Source: a virus
Direction: 5' to 3' (one strand)
Length of the DNA: 45,739 bases
IMG/VR virus record: IMGVR_UViG_3300035661_000111
Span: 1-45,739 of that record
Shown: positions 21,933 through 29,815 of the stretch, one piece after another
Layout: the number at the start of each line of letters is the position of its first letter
Position numbering within the stretch: position 1 is the stretch's first letter
Translations under genes and position numbers: made by a program
The notes under the pieces: generated by a model
Database searches by the model: none
Told to the model about the DNA's origin: nothing
Seen by the model: only the letters and a program-made list of their open reading frames with translations

Positions 21933-22859
21933 ATGGCAAACGAAGCTCTCAAAGTCCTTATATCCAGCGATGTTCAGAAAGCATTGTTCCCGAACAACAG
22001 CTTTTACGAAGGTTGCCAAAGCGATGCCGCTGGCGTTGATGTGGATACGATCACCATTCCCCAGGATGAGACCGGCACCAGCACGGTGTTGGTGAACCCT
22101 ACCAAGCTGCCGCTTGAAACGGTGATGGAAGAAGATACGAAGAAGACGTACAGTGCGGACTTCCTGATCACGAATCCACAACCCATCAGCTGGAACAACC
22201 AATTGCTGACGAGCTATAACAAGCGCGCAGCGAAGTTGTACAAGCATACCAACTCGCTGATGACGTCACTCGCTGACCGCATCATGTACGGATGGGCTCC
22301 GAGCTTGGCGGCAAACATCAAGTCTGCCACGGGCACTGCCACCCGCGCCGCTACCGCACCAGGTGCAACCGGTACCCGCAAGGTTACCCAGGAAAGCGAC
22401 TGGATTGCGATGATGACGTTGTTCAACACGTGGAACATTCCGGTCGAAGGACGGCGCGTAGTTATCCCTCCGCCATTCCTGGAAGATATTCTCGCGATAA
22501 AGAAAACCTACGGTACCGGTACCGACAGCAACAACGCGTTGTTTGCCGAGCCGTTGACTCCGGGTGCGATCGCGCGGATTTTCACGTTCGAGGTGTTCCT
22601 GCGGAGCCGGACTACGGCATTCGATAACACCGGCGCGAAACGCGCCGTGGGATCGGCCGGTGGAACAACCGACTTCATCGGTGCGATTTTCTTCCACCCT
22701 CAATTTGTGCGCTATGTGAAGGGAACTCCTGCGGTGTTTATGGACCCGTACGAAAAACCTGAACTGGCCGGTGGTGTGGGCCTCAACGTTGCCATCCGTG
22801 GTGGTGGAACGGCGAGCCGTAACTCACAAACCGGTGTGGCTGCGCTCATCGAGGCGTAA
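21933..22859 (+). CDS. Major capsid protein
   Basis: This 308-residue protein is equal in length to Mu gpT (305). It follows the protease/scaffold and decoration genes. SWNNQLLTSYNKRAAKLYKH, LADRIMYGWAP and FFHPQFVRYVKGTPAVFMDP are capsid-like segments; the C-terminal domain has GVGLNVAIRGGGTA. The absence of a long N-terminal prodomain fits a separately made scaffold. The HK97 fold is inferred from context. Confidence 0.75.
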   Translation: MANEALKVLISSDVQKALFPNNSFYEGCQSDAAGVDVDTITIPQDETGTSTVLVNPTKLPLETVMEEDTKKTYSADFLITNPQPISWNNQLLTSYNKRAAKLYKHTNSLMTSLADRIMYGWAPSLAANIKSATGTATRAATAPGATGTRKVTQESDWIAMMTLFNTWNIPVEGRRVVIPPPFLEDILAIKKTYGTGTDSNNALFAEPLTPGAIARIFTFEVFLRSRTTAFDNTGAKRAVGSAGGTTDFIGAIFFHPQFVRYVKGTPAVFMDPYEKPELAGGVGLNVAIRGGGTASRNSQTGVAALIEA

Positions 22860-22878
22860 GACATGGTAATCACTTTTT

Positions 22879-22915
22879 CCGGAGAGCACCTCCTCACCCG
22901 AGCTCTACTCTCCGG
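22879..22915. other. Hairpin after the capsid gene
   Basis: CCGGAGAG (22879..22886) and CTCTCCGG (22908..22915) form an 8-bp stem with a 21-nt loop, 20 bp after the capsid stop. No T-tract follows on the plus strand. It may stabilise or process the abundant capsid mRNA, or weakly limit read-through into lysis genes. Confidence 0.5.
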
Positions 22916-22942
22916 GCTTACCTAACCAAGCAAGTGAAAGGA

Positions 22943-23122
22943 ATGAGTCATATCCAAAACAACGCTGAAGGAATCTTAGGCGGTTCCATCGGCACGATCG
23001 TCGCGAGTGTATTCGGGGTAAGCTTCCTGGACAATCTCGTTCAGACGATCATCATGGCAGTAGTAGGAGCAGTAATCGGATTTTTCACCAACAAGCTTTT
23101 GAAATCGATATGGAAAAAATAA
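22943..23122 (+). CDS. Holin candidate, small membrane protein
   Basis: The ATG at 22943, after GAAAGGA, gives 59 residues. Two adjacent hydrophobic stretches (ILGGSIGTIVASVFGVSFL and IIMAVVGAVIGFFTNKLL) separated by a short polar part, and a basic end (KSIWKK), match small holins. It opens the lysis gene cluster and overlaps the next membrane gene by 13 bp. Confidence 0.55.
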   Translation: MSHIQNNAEGILGGSIGTIVASVFGVSFLDNLVQTIIMAVVGAVIGFFTNKLLKSIWKK

Positions 23123-23481
23123 AGAACCTTTTCTCCCTGGTGATTAAATTTTTTCAGACCTGGAATGAGTTGATCCTCGGCCCGGTGTCGATTGTTTTGT
23201 GGGTGATCTCGATCGTCGTGATTCACTTCCTCGACCAGACCGCCGCCACCTATGATGTGGCCGTGTTTCAAAAAATCATCTTTGCTCTCACTGCGTTCTG
23301 TGCCTTCAGCTTCAGCGCATGGCTCTTGTGCCGGGTACAGTTCCCTAAAGTATTTCAGTTTCTATCTGAAAGTTTCGATTCTAATTTTTCAACCCTAACC
23401 CCCCTACAACAATGCGTAATTTCATTGTGTGTCTTGGCCTATTATTTATTGGGCTTGGCACTCTGCGGGCTGATCCTGTAG
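23110..23481 (+). CDS. Membrane protein of the lysis cluster
   Basis: This 123-residue protein has three hydrophobic segments: about 24-41 (GPVSIVLWVISIVVIHFL), 55-73 (IIFALTAFCAFSFSAWLL) and 103-122. The last 70 bp overlap the endolysin gene in another frame. It could be the holin, with the preceding short protein an antiholin, or the reverse. Confidence 0.55.
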   Translation: MEKIKNLFSLVIKFFQTWNELILGPVSIVLWVISIVVIHFLDQTAATYDVAVFQKIIFALTAFCAFSFSAWLLCRVQFPKVFQFLSESFDSNFSTLTPLQQCVISLCVLAYYLLGLALCGLIL

Positions 23482-23966
23482 ATCAGTCAACGCGCGACCG
23501 AAAGGTCATCATCGAAAAAGTTTCTGCGGTCTACACCTCACAGCTCGGCGTGCGCGAAGCCACCGGCCACAACGATGGTGTGCAAGTGGAAGCTTACCTG
23601 AAGACCTGCGGCTTTACCAAAGGCGCTGCCTGGTGTGCATCCTTCGTCACCTGGACATTCATTCAGGCTGAGGTGCCTGCACTCAAGAGTGCGTGGGCTC
23701 CCAGTTGGTTTCCACCAAACAAAGTAATCTACTCGAAAGGAAACCCGCATAACAAGCTGCCTGAAAAGTGCGATGTAGCCGGAATCTTCTACAGTAACAA
23801 AGGAATTATCGGCCATGTATTTTTTGTGGATGAGTGGCCACCGAATGACGAATACGTGATCACTGTGGAAGGCAATACCAACAATGCGGGAAGCTCGGAA
23901 GGTGATGGCGTGTATCGCAAGCGAAGGTTGAAACAAAATATTTATAAGGTAAGTCGCTGGGTTTAG
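23412..23966 (+). CDS. Secreted endolysin, CHAP/NlpC-like cysteine amidase
   Basis: This 184-residue protein starts with an N-terminal signal sequence (NFIVCLGLLFIGLGTLRA), so export could be Sec-dependent. The catalytic domain has GAAWCASFVTWTF (C75), GIIGHVFFVDEW (H135) and ITVEGNTN (E153/N155), the Cys-His-Glu/Asn arrangement of CHAP amidase/endopeptidases; LGVREATGHNDGVQVEAYL precedes the Cys. It degrades peptidoglycan at lysis. Confidence 0.8.
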   Translation: MRNFIVCLGLLFIGLGTLRADPVDQSTRDRKVIIEKVSAVYTSQLGVREATGHNDGVQVEAYLKTCGFTKGAAWCASFVTWTFIQAEVPALKSAWAPSWFPPNKVIYSKGNPHNKLPEKCDVAGIFYSNKGIIGHVFFVDEWPPNDEYVITVEGNTNNAGSSEGDGVYRKRRLKQNIYKVSRWV

Positions 23967-23992
23967 CTCCAGAAACTTAACCGATGGTACAA

Positions 23993-24066
23993 CGCGAGGT
24001 GGAGAAGATGGTTATCTCGCCAGGCTCATAACCTGGAGGCCGCGGGTTCAAGTCCCGCTCTCGCTA
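23993..24066 (+). tRNA. Initiator-type tRNA-Met (CAU)
   Basis: A full cloverleaf can be drawn. Acceptor strands CGCGAGG and TCTCGCT pair except at 1-72 (C/U). The D stem is GAGA/TCTC, the anticodon stem CCAGG/CCTGG with loop CTCATAA (anticodon CAT), the variable loop AGGCC, the T stem GCGGG/CCCGC with TTCAAGT, and the discriminator A. The unpaired 1-72 and the A11:U24 pair are initiator hallmarks, and the 5' half closely follows bacterial tRNA-fMet. One of the three initiator G-C pairs is A29:U41. CCA is not encoded. It lies between endolysin and spanin genes. Confidence 0.85.
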
Positions 24067-24092
24067 CAAAAATTTTTAACCAGCAAAAACTA

Positions 24093-24602
24093 ATGCTCCG
24101 CAAGCTTTCCATATTGATCCTCTCCATTTTCTGTTTGTGCCTCCTGTTGCTGGTGGTTGGGTGTAGCCGCAAGGTTATGCCCTCCACCACAATAGTGGTG
24201 AAGGACAGCGTGATTGAGAAGACGGTGGAGAAGATCGTTCACCTGAAAGGCGATACAATCCTGATCGAAAAGAAAATTGAATGCGATCCAAAAACCTTGC
24301 AAGCCAAACCATTTGAAGAAAAAATATCAAGAGGCATACAACGCCTTGATGTGAAAGTCGATCAGGGAAAATTAACCGTGCAGACCGACTGCGATAGTCT
24401 TCTTAAAATCCAAAATACCATCATTCAAAAGATGCACAGCGAGAGCGAGAAAGAAGTGAAGCCGGTGATTATTCACGAAGCCTATTGGTACGATAAATAC
24501 ATCGCGAGGCCTCTGGCTTTTCTGTTTCTCCTGGTCGCGGCATTTGTTGCCGGAAAAATCTATTTAAAAACCATCAACCCCTCAACCCTTTTAAAATCAT
24601 GA
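24093..24602 (+). CDS. Unimolecular spanin-like lipoprotein
   Basis: This 169-residue protein has an N-terminal lipoprotein signal with lipobox LVVGC (C24). A periplasmic region rich in charged and beta-like segments (SVIEKTVEKIVHLKGDTILI) follows, and a C-terminal transmembrane helix (about 141-159, PLAFLFLLVAAFVAGKIYL). An outer-membrane lipid anchor plus an inner-membrane helix in one chain is the u-spanin architecture, which fuses the membranes at lysis. Location behind the endolysin supports this. Confidence 0.65.
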   Translation: MLRKLSILILSIFCLCLLLLVVGCSRKVMPSTTIVVKDSVIEKTVEKIVHLKGDTILIEKKIECDPKTLQAKPFEEKISRGIQRLDVKVDQGKLTVQTDCDSLLKIQNTIIQKMHSESEKEVKPVIIHEAYWYDKYIARPLAFLFLLVAAFVAGKIYLKTINPSTLLKS

Positions 24603-24988
24603 AAGCGCAATTAAAGCAACTTGCTCAGGATATGTTCGCCGCTCACCCTTCAGTAGAAGCGTGGCTTGTCACTACCGACAATCAATTTTTCACACCCGAG
24701 CAAGCAAACTCCGCCAAAGCTCACCAGGACTATCTGAACCGGCCCACGGAAGCAACGACAGCTCCGGCCACCATTCGCCTGGCTGATCTTGATGCTCCAT
24801 CAGACGAAGAGGTTGAAGCAGCCACTGCGTCATCTGAGGTTGTGCCGACTGAAAAAAGTACGGCGAAGCAAATCGCTGACTACCTGACTTCAAAGGGAGT
24901 GCAGTTTGACGCCACTTTGAAAAAAGCGGATTTGGTAGTGAAGTTGAATGAGTACGTGGCCTCATTGTCGCCAGCTCCACAACAATAA
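24599..24988 (+). CDS. Small protein with C-terminal HeH/SAP-like motif
   Basis: This 129-residue protein overlaps the spanin gene by 4 bp. The N-terminal part has DMFAAHPSVEAWLVTTDNQF, common in Bacteroidota phage proteins beside the tail genes. A Thr/Ala/Glu-rich linker precedes a helix-extended-loop-helix-like end (STAKQIADYLTSKGVQFDAT and LKKADLVVKLNEY), possibly DNA-binding. Function is unknown. Confidence 0.6.
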   Translation: MKAQLKQLAQDMFAAHPSVEAWLVTTDNQFFTPEQANSAKAHQDYLNRPTEATTAPATIRLADLDAPSDEEVEAATASSEVVPTEKSTAKQIADYLTSKGVQFDATLKKADLVVKLNEYVASLSPAPQQ

Positions 24989-25083
24989 ATCATGAGGCGG
25001 CGGGGGAGCTGACAGCCTCTCTGCGTAAGTCCTCTCCCGGAATTTTAATGAAACGAATTTTAAAAAAGTAAACAGCGCGAGTT

Positions 25084-26295
25084 ATGGGATTGCCAAAAGT
25101 AAACATCATCATCAGAAATGGAGGATTAGGCCTCACCGCGGGTACTGATGACCAGGTATGCGGATTGATCATTCAATCGCCGGTTGCACCTGCGGGCCTT
25201 GCGCTGGCTACGCCCGTTCAGATTTTTAGCGTGACGGATGCCGTCGCGCTTGGAATTACTGCCGCTTACGACAGCACCAACAGCACTAATGTTTACAAAC
25301 AGATCAGCGACTTCTACGCTACGGCAGGCCAGGGAAAAGAACTGTGGATCATGATCCTGGTAAATACCACGCTGATGACCACGCTGCTGGATATCACACA
25401 AACCACGATGGCGTATGCGCTGATCAATGCCGCTAACGGACGGATCAAAATGCTTGGCGTAAGCCGCAAGCCTGCCGTGAGCTACACACCTACCTATACC
25501 GGTCAGCTCGATGCTGATGTGACCAATGCAATGGTAAAGGCACAAGCTTTGGGCGATGGTTTTGCTGCGCTCTACAAGCCTTTCCGTGTATTGATCGATG
25601 GCCGCGATTTTCAAGGTACGCTCGCCAGCTTGGCGGACTTGCGAACTTTTACATACAACCGTGTATCTGTTGTACTTGGCGCTGACACCGTAAGCACAAA
25701 AGAAAGTATGGTAGGAAGAGCGCTCGGCAAATTTGCGGCCGGGCCGGTGCAACGAAATATAGGCCGCGTAAAAGACGGCGATATCGGTATTTCCTCTGCC
25801 TTCTTCAATGGCACAACGCTGCTCACGGATATCAAGGACATTGCCCCTGCATCGCTGGACAACGTGAACGACTACGGATACATTTTCCCGCGCAAAATCA
25901 TTGGCCTATCCGGATACTTCTTCAACGACGATCCCACGGCGTCGCTTGCTACCGATGACTTTCACCAGGTATCGAGAGGCCGAATCATCGACAAGGCCAC
26001 AGTGATTGCCTACACCACCTTTGTGACCGAGTTGAGCGACGACCTGGACGTGGACTCCTCCGGCAAGATCGCTCCGGCCACGGCCAAGTATTACCAGGGC
26101 AAGATTGAAACAGCGCTGCGCAATGCCTTCTTCGGTGGCTCGTATGGCCCTGAGGTGAGTAGCATAAAAGTAGTGGTCGATCCAAACCAGAATATCATTA
26201 CTACCAACAAAGTGGCAGTAACGGTTTATATCCAACCAAAAGCTTACAGCAAGACTATTGAGGTGAGCCTTGGGCTTACTGCTGTGACAGGATAA
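25084..26295 (+). CDS. Contractile tail sheath protein (DUF2586 type)
   Basis: This 403-residue protein starts GLPKVNIIIRNGGLGLT and contains QISDFYATAGQGKELWIMIL, FRVLIDGRDFQGT and a C-terminal domain with RGRIIDKATVIAYTTFVTEL and IETALRNAFFGG, typical of compact sheath proteins of Bacteroidota myophages. It defines the virion as contractile-tailed. The tube gene follows, as usual. Confidence 0.82.
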   Translation: MGLPKVNIIIRNGGLGLTAGTDDQVCGLIIQSPVAPAGLALATPVQIFSVTDAVALGITAAYDSTNSTNVYKQISDFYATAGQGKELWIMILVNTTLMTTLLDITQTTMAYALINAANGRIKMLGVSRKPAVSYTPTYTGQLDADVTNAMVKAQALGDGFAALYKPFRVLIDGRDFQGTLASLADLRTFTYNRVSVVLGADTVSTKESMVGRALGKFAAGPVQRNIGRVKDGDIGISSAFFNGTTLLTDIKDIAPASLDNVNDYGYIFPRKIIGLSGYFFNDDPTASLATDDFHQVSRGRIIDKATVIAYTTFVTELSDDLDVDSSGKIAPATAKYYQGKIETALRNAFFGGSYGPEVSSIKVVVDPNQNIITTNKVAVTVYIQPKAYSKTIEVSLGLTAVTG

Positions 26296-26339
26296 TTTTT
26301 TGACGAACTGAATTTTTGAAAATTTAAAATAGTACTGCC

Positions 26340-26756
26340 ATGACCTTTAACAGCGAAGAATACGGTTGGAATGATATCACCCTGGTAATGTTGGGAAGAC
26401 CCGTCATTACCCTGCGCAGGGTGCGCTATAAAGTAGCTCAAGTGAAGGACAACGTTTACGGCAAGGGTAAATTGCCGATCGCCCGTGCACGTGGTAACGT
26501 AACTTTTGAAGGCGATCTTACGATCCTTCACTCCGATCTGCGCGCATTGCTTACTACCGTAGGCAACCGGGATAACATCACTTCCATCCGGCCCTTTGAT
26601 ATCGTTGTGAACTACGGTCCACTCGTCGGCATTCAAAGCACTGATATTTTGAAGTACTGCGAATTTATGGAACAGGAGATCGACGTGAAGCAAGCCGATC
26701 CGTTCACCGAAATTCCTCTGCCCATTGTGATTGGAGACATTCAATTCAACGCATAA
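26340..26756 (+). CDS. Tail tube protein
   Basis: This 138-residue protein comes directly after the sheath. Beta-rich segments (WNDITLVMLGRPVITLRRVR, RGNVTFEGDLTILHSDLRAL, CEFMEQEIDVKQADPFTEI) fit the tube fold that forms hexameric rings inside the sheath. The CEF..EQE..VKQ..P pattern with a short C-terminal strand is typical of this class. Confidence 0.75.
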   Translation: MTFNSEEYGWNDITLVMLGRPVITLRRVRYKVAQVKDNVYGKGKLPIARARGNVTFEGDLTILHSDLRALLTTVGNRDNITSIRPFDIVVNYGPLVGIQSTDILKYCEFMEQEIDVKQADPFTEIPLPIVIGDIQFNA

Positions 26757-26787
26757 AAGATTTTTAATTAAAACCACAGCAACAGTT

Positions 26788-27357
26788 ATGAAACCAGCAA
26801 CCAACACTCCGGTAAATCCGGAAACACAAATTGAAGAGTGGAAGAAGAAGTACGGCATACTCTACGAGTTAGAAGCTGACGAAAAAAAATGCATCATCTT
26901 CGACCCCATGAGCAGCTTGAAAATCATGAAGCAGCTTATGACCGCCCGGAGGAAAAGCAAAGGCGATCAGGTAGATGCACTTCTCGCCAACTGCTGGCTC
27001 TCAGGAGATGACAGCATCAAAGGCAACGATCGATTCAAGCTAGGAATTGAAGATCAGGTCGATGAGCTTTTTGATATTCCCGATCATACCATCACGGAGA
27101 CGACCGATGGATTTGTCGTGAAGGTGGAAGACAAAAAACTTGAAGTAAGAAAAGCCGGCCGCGGCGATATCGCTTATGCCGAGGCACGCAATGCTGACAA
27201 TAAGCCGTTCACCACGGCAGAGTTTTTAATTGAACGCATTGCTCTGAATAAACCAGAGCTTGACGAAATCAAAAAGGACAACCGGATTTACCTCGCCATT
27301 CTTCTGGCGGCCAGCGAACTGAAGGATAAGGTTTACGTAGGCATAAAAAAGCTTTAG
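26788..27357 (+). CDS. Tail assembly chaperone (short, zero-frame product)
   Basis: The start at ATG 26788 gives 189 residues. The helical N-terminal half includes MSSLKIMKQLMTARRKSKGD and the middle FTTAEFLIERIALNKPEL. It precedes the tape measure gene and ends 6 bp after an A AAA AAG slippery heptamer, so it is the short form of the chaperone pair (like lambda gpG / T7-like pairs in myophages) that coats the tape measure protein during assembly. Confidence 0.8.
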   Translation: MKPATNTPVNPETQIEEWKKKYGILYELEADEKKCIIFDPMSSLKIMKQLMTARRKSKGDQVDALLANCWLSGDDSIKGNDRFKLGIEDQVDELFDIPDHTITETTDGFVVKVEDKKLEVRKAGRGDIAYAEARNADNKPFTTAEFLIERIALNKPELDEIKKDNRIYLAILLAASELKDKVYVGIKKL

Positions 27358-27392
27358 CGGATTCCGAGATAAAAGAGGGCGATGTAATCCGC
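27345..27392 (+). promoter_or_regulatory. Programmed -1 frameshift signal in tail chaperone gene
   Basis: A AAA AAG at 27345..27351 is in the correct zero frame (ATA AAA AAG). A perfect 7-bp stem, GCGGATT (27357..27363) with AATCCGC (27386..27392), begins 5 nt downstream with a 22-nt loop. AAGGA at 27322..27326 could act as an upstream Shine-Dalgarno stimulator. These are the classic parts of a -1 frameshift site; shifted ribosomes make a 250-residue fusion. Confidence 0.85.
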
Positions 27393-27539
27393 CAAGCTAA
27401 TGCCCTGATTGAATTCTACTACCGGATCGACCCGGACAAACTCACCGAGGAGGAGTGGGCAATCAAGTTCAATAATATTCTTTGGGTGCGTCAGGAAGAA
27501 TTTAAGCGAAGCGCATCAGCAGGTCTAAAACTCCAATGA
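27351..27539 (+). CDS. Tail assembly chaperone, frameshift extension (GT part)
   Basis: This -1 frame is open for 62 codons after the slippery site: ALADSEIKEGDVIRQANALI, EFYYRIDPDKLTEEEWAIKF and onward to TGA at 27537. It has no start of its own. The stop overlaps the tape measure ATG (ATGA). In tailed phages the T extension binds the tape measure protein. Translation as a fusion is inferred from the signal upstream. Confidence 0.82.
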   Translation, partial: ALADSEIKEGDVIRQANALIEFYYRIDPDKLTEEEWAIKFNNILWVRQEEFKRSASAGLKLQ

Positions 27540-29185
27540 AAATCTACGAATACATCATCCGTTTAAAAGACCAGTCGAGTGATAAACTCAATCGACTGGC
27601 TTCTTCTTTTAGTGGCACATCCACGCGGGCTGAGCGGCTATCGGGCGCTACGGACAGACTCGGGAACAAGCTTGGAGGGCTGAATAACCCTGCTGCAAAG
27701 GCAACTAATTCAATGTCAGGTTTTGGAAATGCACTTGGCTCACTGGTCACCCGGTTCATCGGCCCTGCGGCCATCATTGCTTCGGTGGCCATGTTTGGGC
27801 AGAAGCTCATCAAGCTCGGATCGGAGGCAGAACAAACCCGAGTTTCATTTGAAGTTTTTCTCGGCAGCGTTGAAAAGGCTAAGACACTTATCTCCGAAGT
27901 TACGGCGCTGGCAAACGTAACTCCGTTCACGCGCACTGACCTTTTAGACAGCTCTAAACTGATGCTGAACTTCGGCATTGCGAATGAGAAGATATTGCCC
28001 AACTTAAAAATGCTCGGCGATATCAGCGGTGGCAATGCGCAAAAACTTCACCTGATGACGCTCGCCTTCTCGCAGAGTGCAGCAGCTGGCCGGTTGATGG
28101 GTCAGGACTTATTGCAGATGGTGAACGCCGGGTTTAACCCACTCCAGGAGATCAGCAAGAAGACCGGGCTGAGCATGGTTTACCTGAAAAAGAAAATGGA
28201 GGACGGCGCGATCAGCACCAAGATGGTAGAGTCCGCTTTTAAGTCGGCTACGTCGGAAGGAGGATTGTTCTTTGGCATGATGGATAAGCAAAGTCAAACC
28301 ATTGAAGGAAAGATGAGCACGCTGTCTGACAAACTCGGTATAATTTTTACCCAAGTGGGCGAGAACCTCAACCGAATCTGGAGTCCCTTCCTGGACAAGA
28401 TTTTGAAGATCATGGACAAAGGCAACATCGGCTCAGCGATCAGCGACTACAAGTCGTCGAAAGGAAAGCAGATGGAGCTTCAATCATTGTACGGCGCTTA
28501 CAAGGATGCTAAGGGCACTCCCTTCGAAAAGGATTTTGAGTCGCAGATACTTGACAAGTTCCCGGAGCTCGGCACCGACTTCTCCACCGGTAAGGCCAAG
28601 AATCTTTCAGAAAACAAAGTAGCCACCAAACTTAGCGCGCTTGCGAAGGCCCGCGACAATGCGTTCGGCGAAGTGGGAGAAGCGTACCGTTCGATCGCAA
28701 GAAAGCAAGACCAGATCGAGAAGCTACAAGCTGAAATAAATTCAGGCAAAGAGTCAGACTCATCGCCGATGCAGCGAATGCTGGGTCTTGATAAGCTTTC
28801 GGATGCGGATATCAAAAACCGGATCGCCGATATTTCAAAACTCGCCGACGAAATAAAGGACATTCAAAAAATGTACGCTGAGTTTAAGCAGACCCCGGAT
28901 GCTGCGCGGCTATTGTTCAATGCGATTAAAGGAGGCACCGGGCCAGTCTACAATTTTGACGACCCGGCAAAATCAGGAAAAGGCAAAAAGCTGAAGGAGG
29001 GAATCAACGGTATCACCGGAGGTGGCAAGCAGAGCGTGAATGTTACGATCAATCTGCAAAGCCTTATTGCCGAGCAAAACAATTCATTTACGACAGTACG
29101 CGAAGGCGTAGCAGAAATTGAACGCCTGGTGACTGAGGCACTATTGCGAGTGGTAAACAGTGCAACCTATGCGGCAACTCAGTAA
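27536..29185 (+). CDS. Tape measure protein
   Basis: This 549-residue protein sets tail length and occupies the tube lumen. The N-terminal region has TRAERLSGATDRLGNKLGGL and a hydrophobic stretch (SLVTRFIGPAAIIASVAMFG), then a conserved tape measure domain (EVFLGSVEKAKTLISEVTAL, NVTPFTRTDLLDSSKLMLNF, GQDLLQMVNAGFNPLQEISK). Helical coiled regions fill 300-470. It is short for a myophage, implying a short tail of perhaps 80 nm by the usual 0.15 nm per residue rule. Confidence 0.88.
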   Translation: MKIYEYIIRLKDQSSDKLNRLASSFSGTSTRAERLSGATDRLGNKLGGLNNPAAKATNSMSGFGNALGSLVTRFIGPAAIIASVAMFGQKLIKLGSEAEQTRVSFEVFLGSVEKAKTLISEVTALANVTPFTRTDLLDSSKLMLNFGIANEKILPNLKMLGDISGGNAQKLHLMTLAFSQSAAAGRLMGQDLLQMVNAGFNPLQEISKKTGLSMVYLKKKMEDGAISTKMVESAFKSATSEGGLFFGMMDKQSQTIEGKMSTLSDKLGIIFTQVGENLNRIWSPFLDKILKIMDKGNIGSAISDYKSSKGKQMELQSLYGAYKDAKGTPFEKDFESQILDKFPELGTDFSTGKAKNLSENKVATKLSALAKARDNAFGEVGEAYRSIARKQDQIEKLQAEINSGKESDSSPMQRMLGLDKLSDADIKNRIADISKLADEIKDIQKMYAEFKQTPDAARLLFNAIKGGTGPVYNFDDPAKSGKGKKLKEGINGITGGGKQSVNVTINLQSLIAEQNNSFTTVREGVAEIERLVTEALLRVVNSATYAATQ

Positions 29186-29187
29186 AC

Positions 29188-29811
29188 ATGGCGCTGGATA
29201 ATACATACGACAAACCTTCTCAGGTTCGCGAGAACTTTTCGCTGTCGGTTGACTTATTCAACCTTGCTTTCGGCTACGTAAAGCCACCGTTTCCGCAAAT
29301 TTCCTTAATCCCCGAAATCAATCCTCTCGGATTTGTAAAAGCGCTCCGTGGATCGTTCCACTTTCGCAATGAGATCGGTAACGAGTACACGATGCCGGTG
29401 AAGTTGGATGATTATGAAATTCCCTGCGAACCATCGATCGGAATGTTTGGCAGCAAGAATGTGGTGGAGACTAAACTTAACCGGATCGACCCGGCGACAA
29501 AGAAACAGGCCGTACAGAATATTGTAGAAGAGACGAGCCTTAACAACTATCAGATACGCATTCGCGGAGTTATTTATAATGAAGCCGACTACTACGATTT
29601 TCCAGAAGATGATGTGGTAAGATTAAGAACCATATATGAGACACCCGGAGCAAGGACGATTGAAAATTCTTTGCTCAACATGTTTGGCATAAATAAGATC
29701 ACCATACTTCGGCTCGAGTGGCCAGAGCTGCCTGGTTATCCTGGAGCGCAACCTTTTGAAATTGTAGCGATAAGCGATGAAACAGATTTATATCCACTTG
29801 AATTGGTTTAG
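29188..29811 (+). CDS. Tail hub-associated protein (DUF6046-like)
   Basis: This 207-residue protein lies between the tape measure and the gpD-like hub. RENFSLSVDLFNLAFGYVKP and VIYNEADYYDFPEDDVVRLR and EIVAISDETDLYPLELV match the general form of DUF6046-type proteins that occupy this slot in Bacteroidota phages. It may connect tube tip and hub or carry a peptidoglycan-interacting role. Function is inferred from gene order. Confidence 0.6.
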   Translation: MALDNTYDKPSQVRENFSLSVDLFNLAFGYVKPPFPQISLIPEINPLGFVKALRGSFHFRNEIGNEYTMPVKLDDYEIPCEPSIGMFGSKNVVETKLNRIDPATKKQAVQNIVEETSLNNYQIRIRGVIYNEADYYDFPEDDVVRLRTIYETPGARTIENSLLNMFGINKITILRLEWPELPGYPGAQPFEIVAISDETDLYPLELV

Positions 29812-29815
29812 CATT

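Noticed and set aside
22266-22703. Frames on both strands within the capsid gene
   Set aside because: They are out-of-frame readings of a well-supported capsid gene, with Arg/His-rich low-complexity products.
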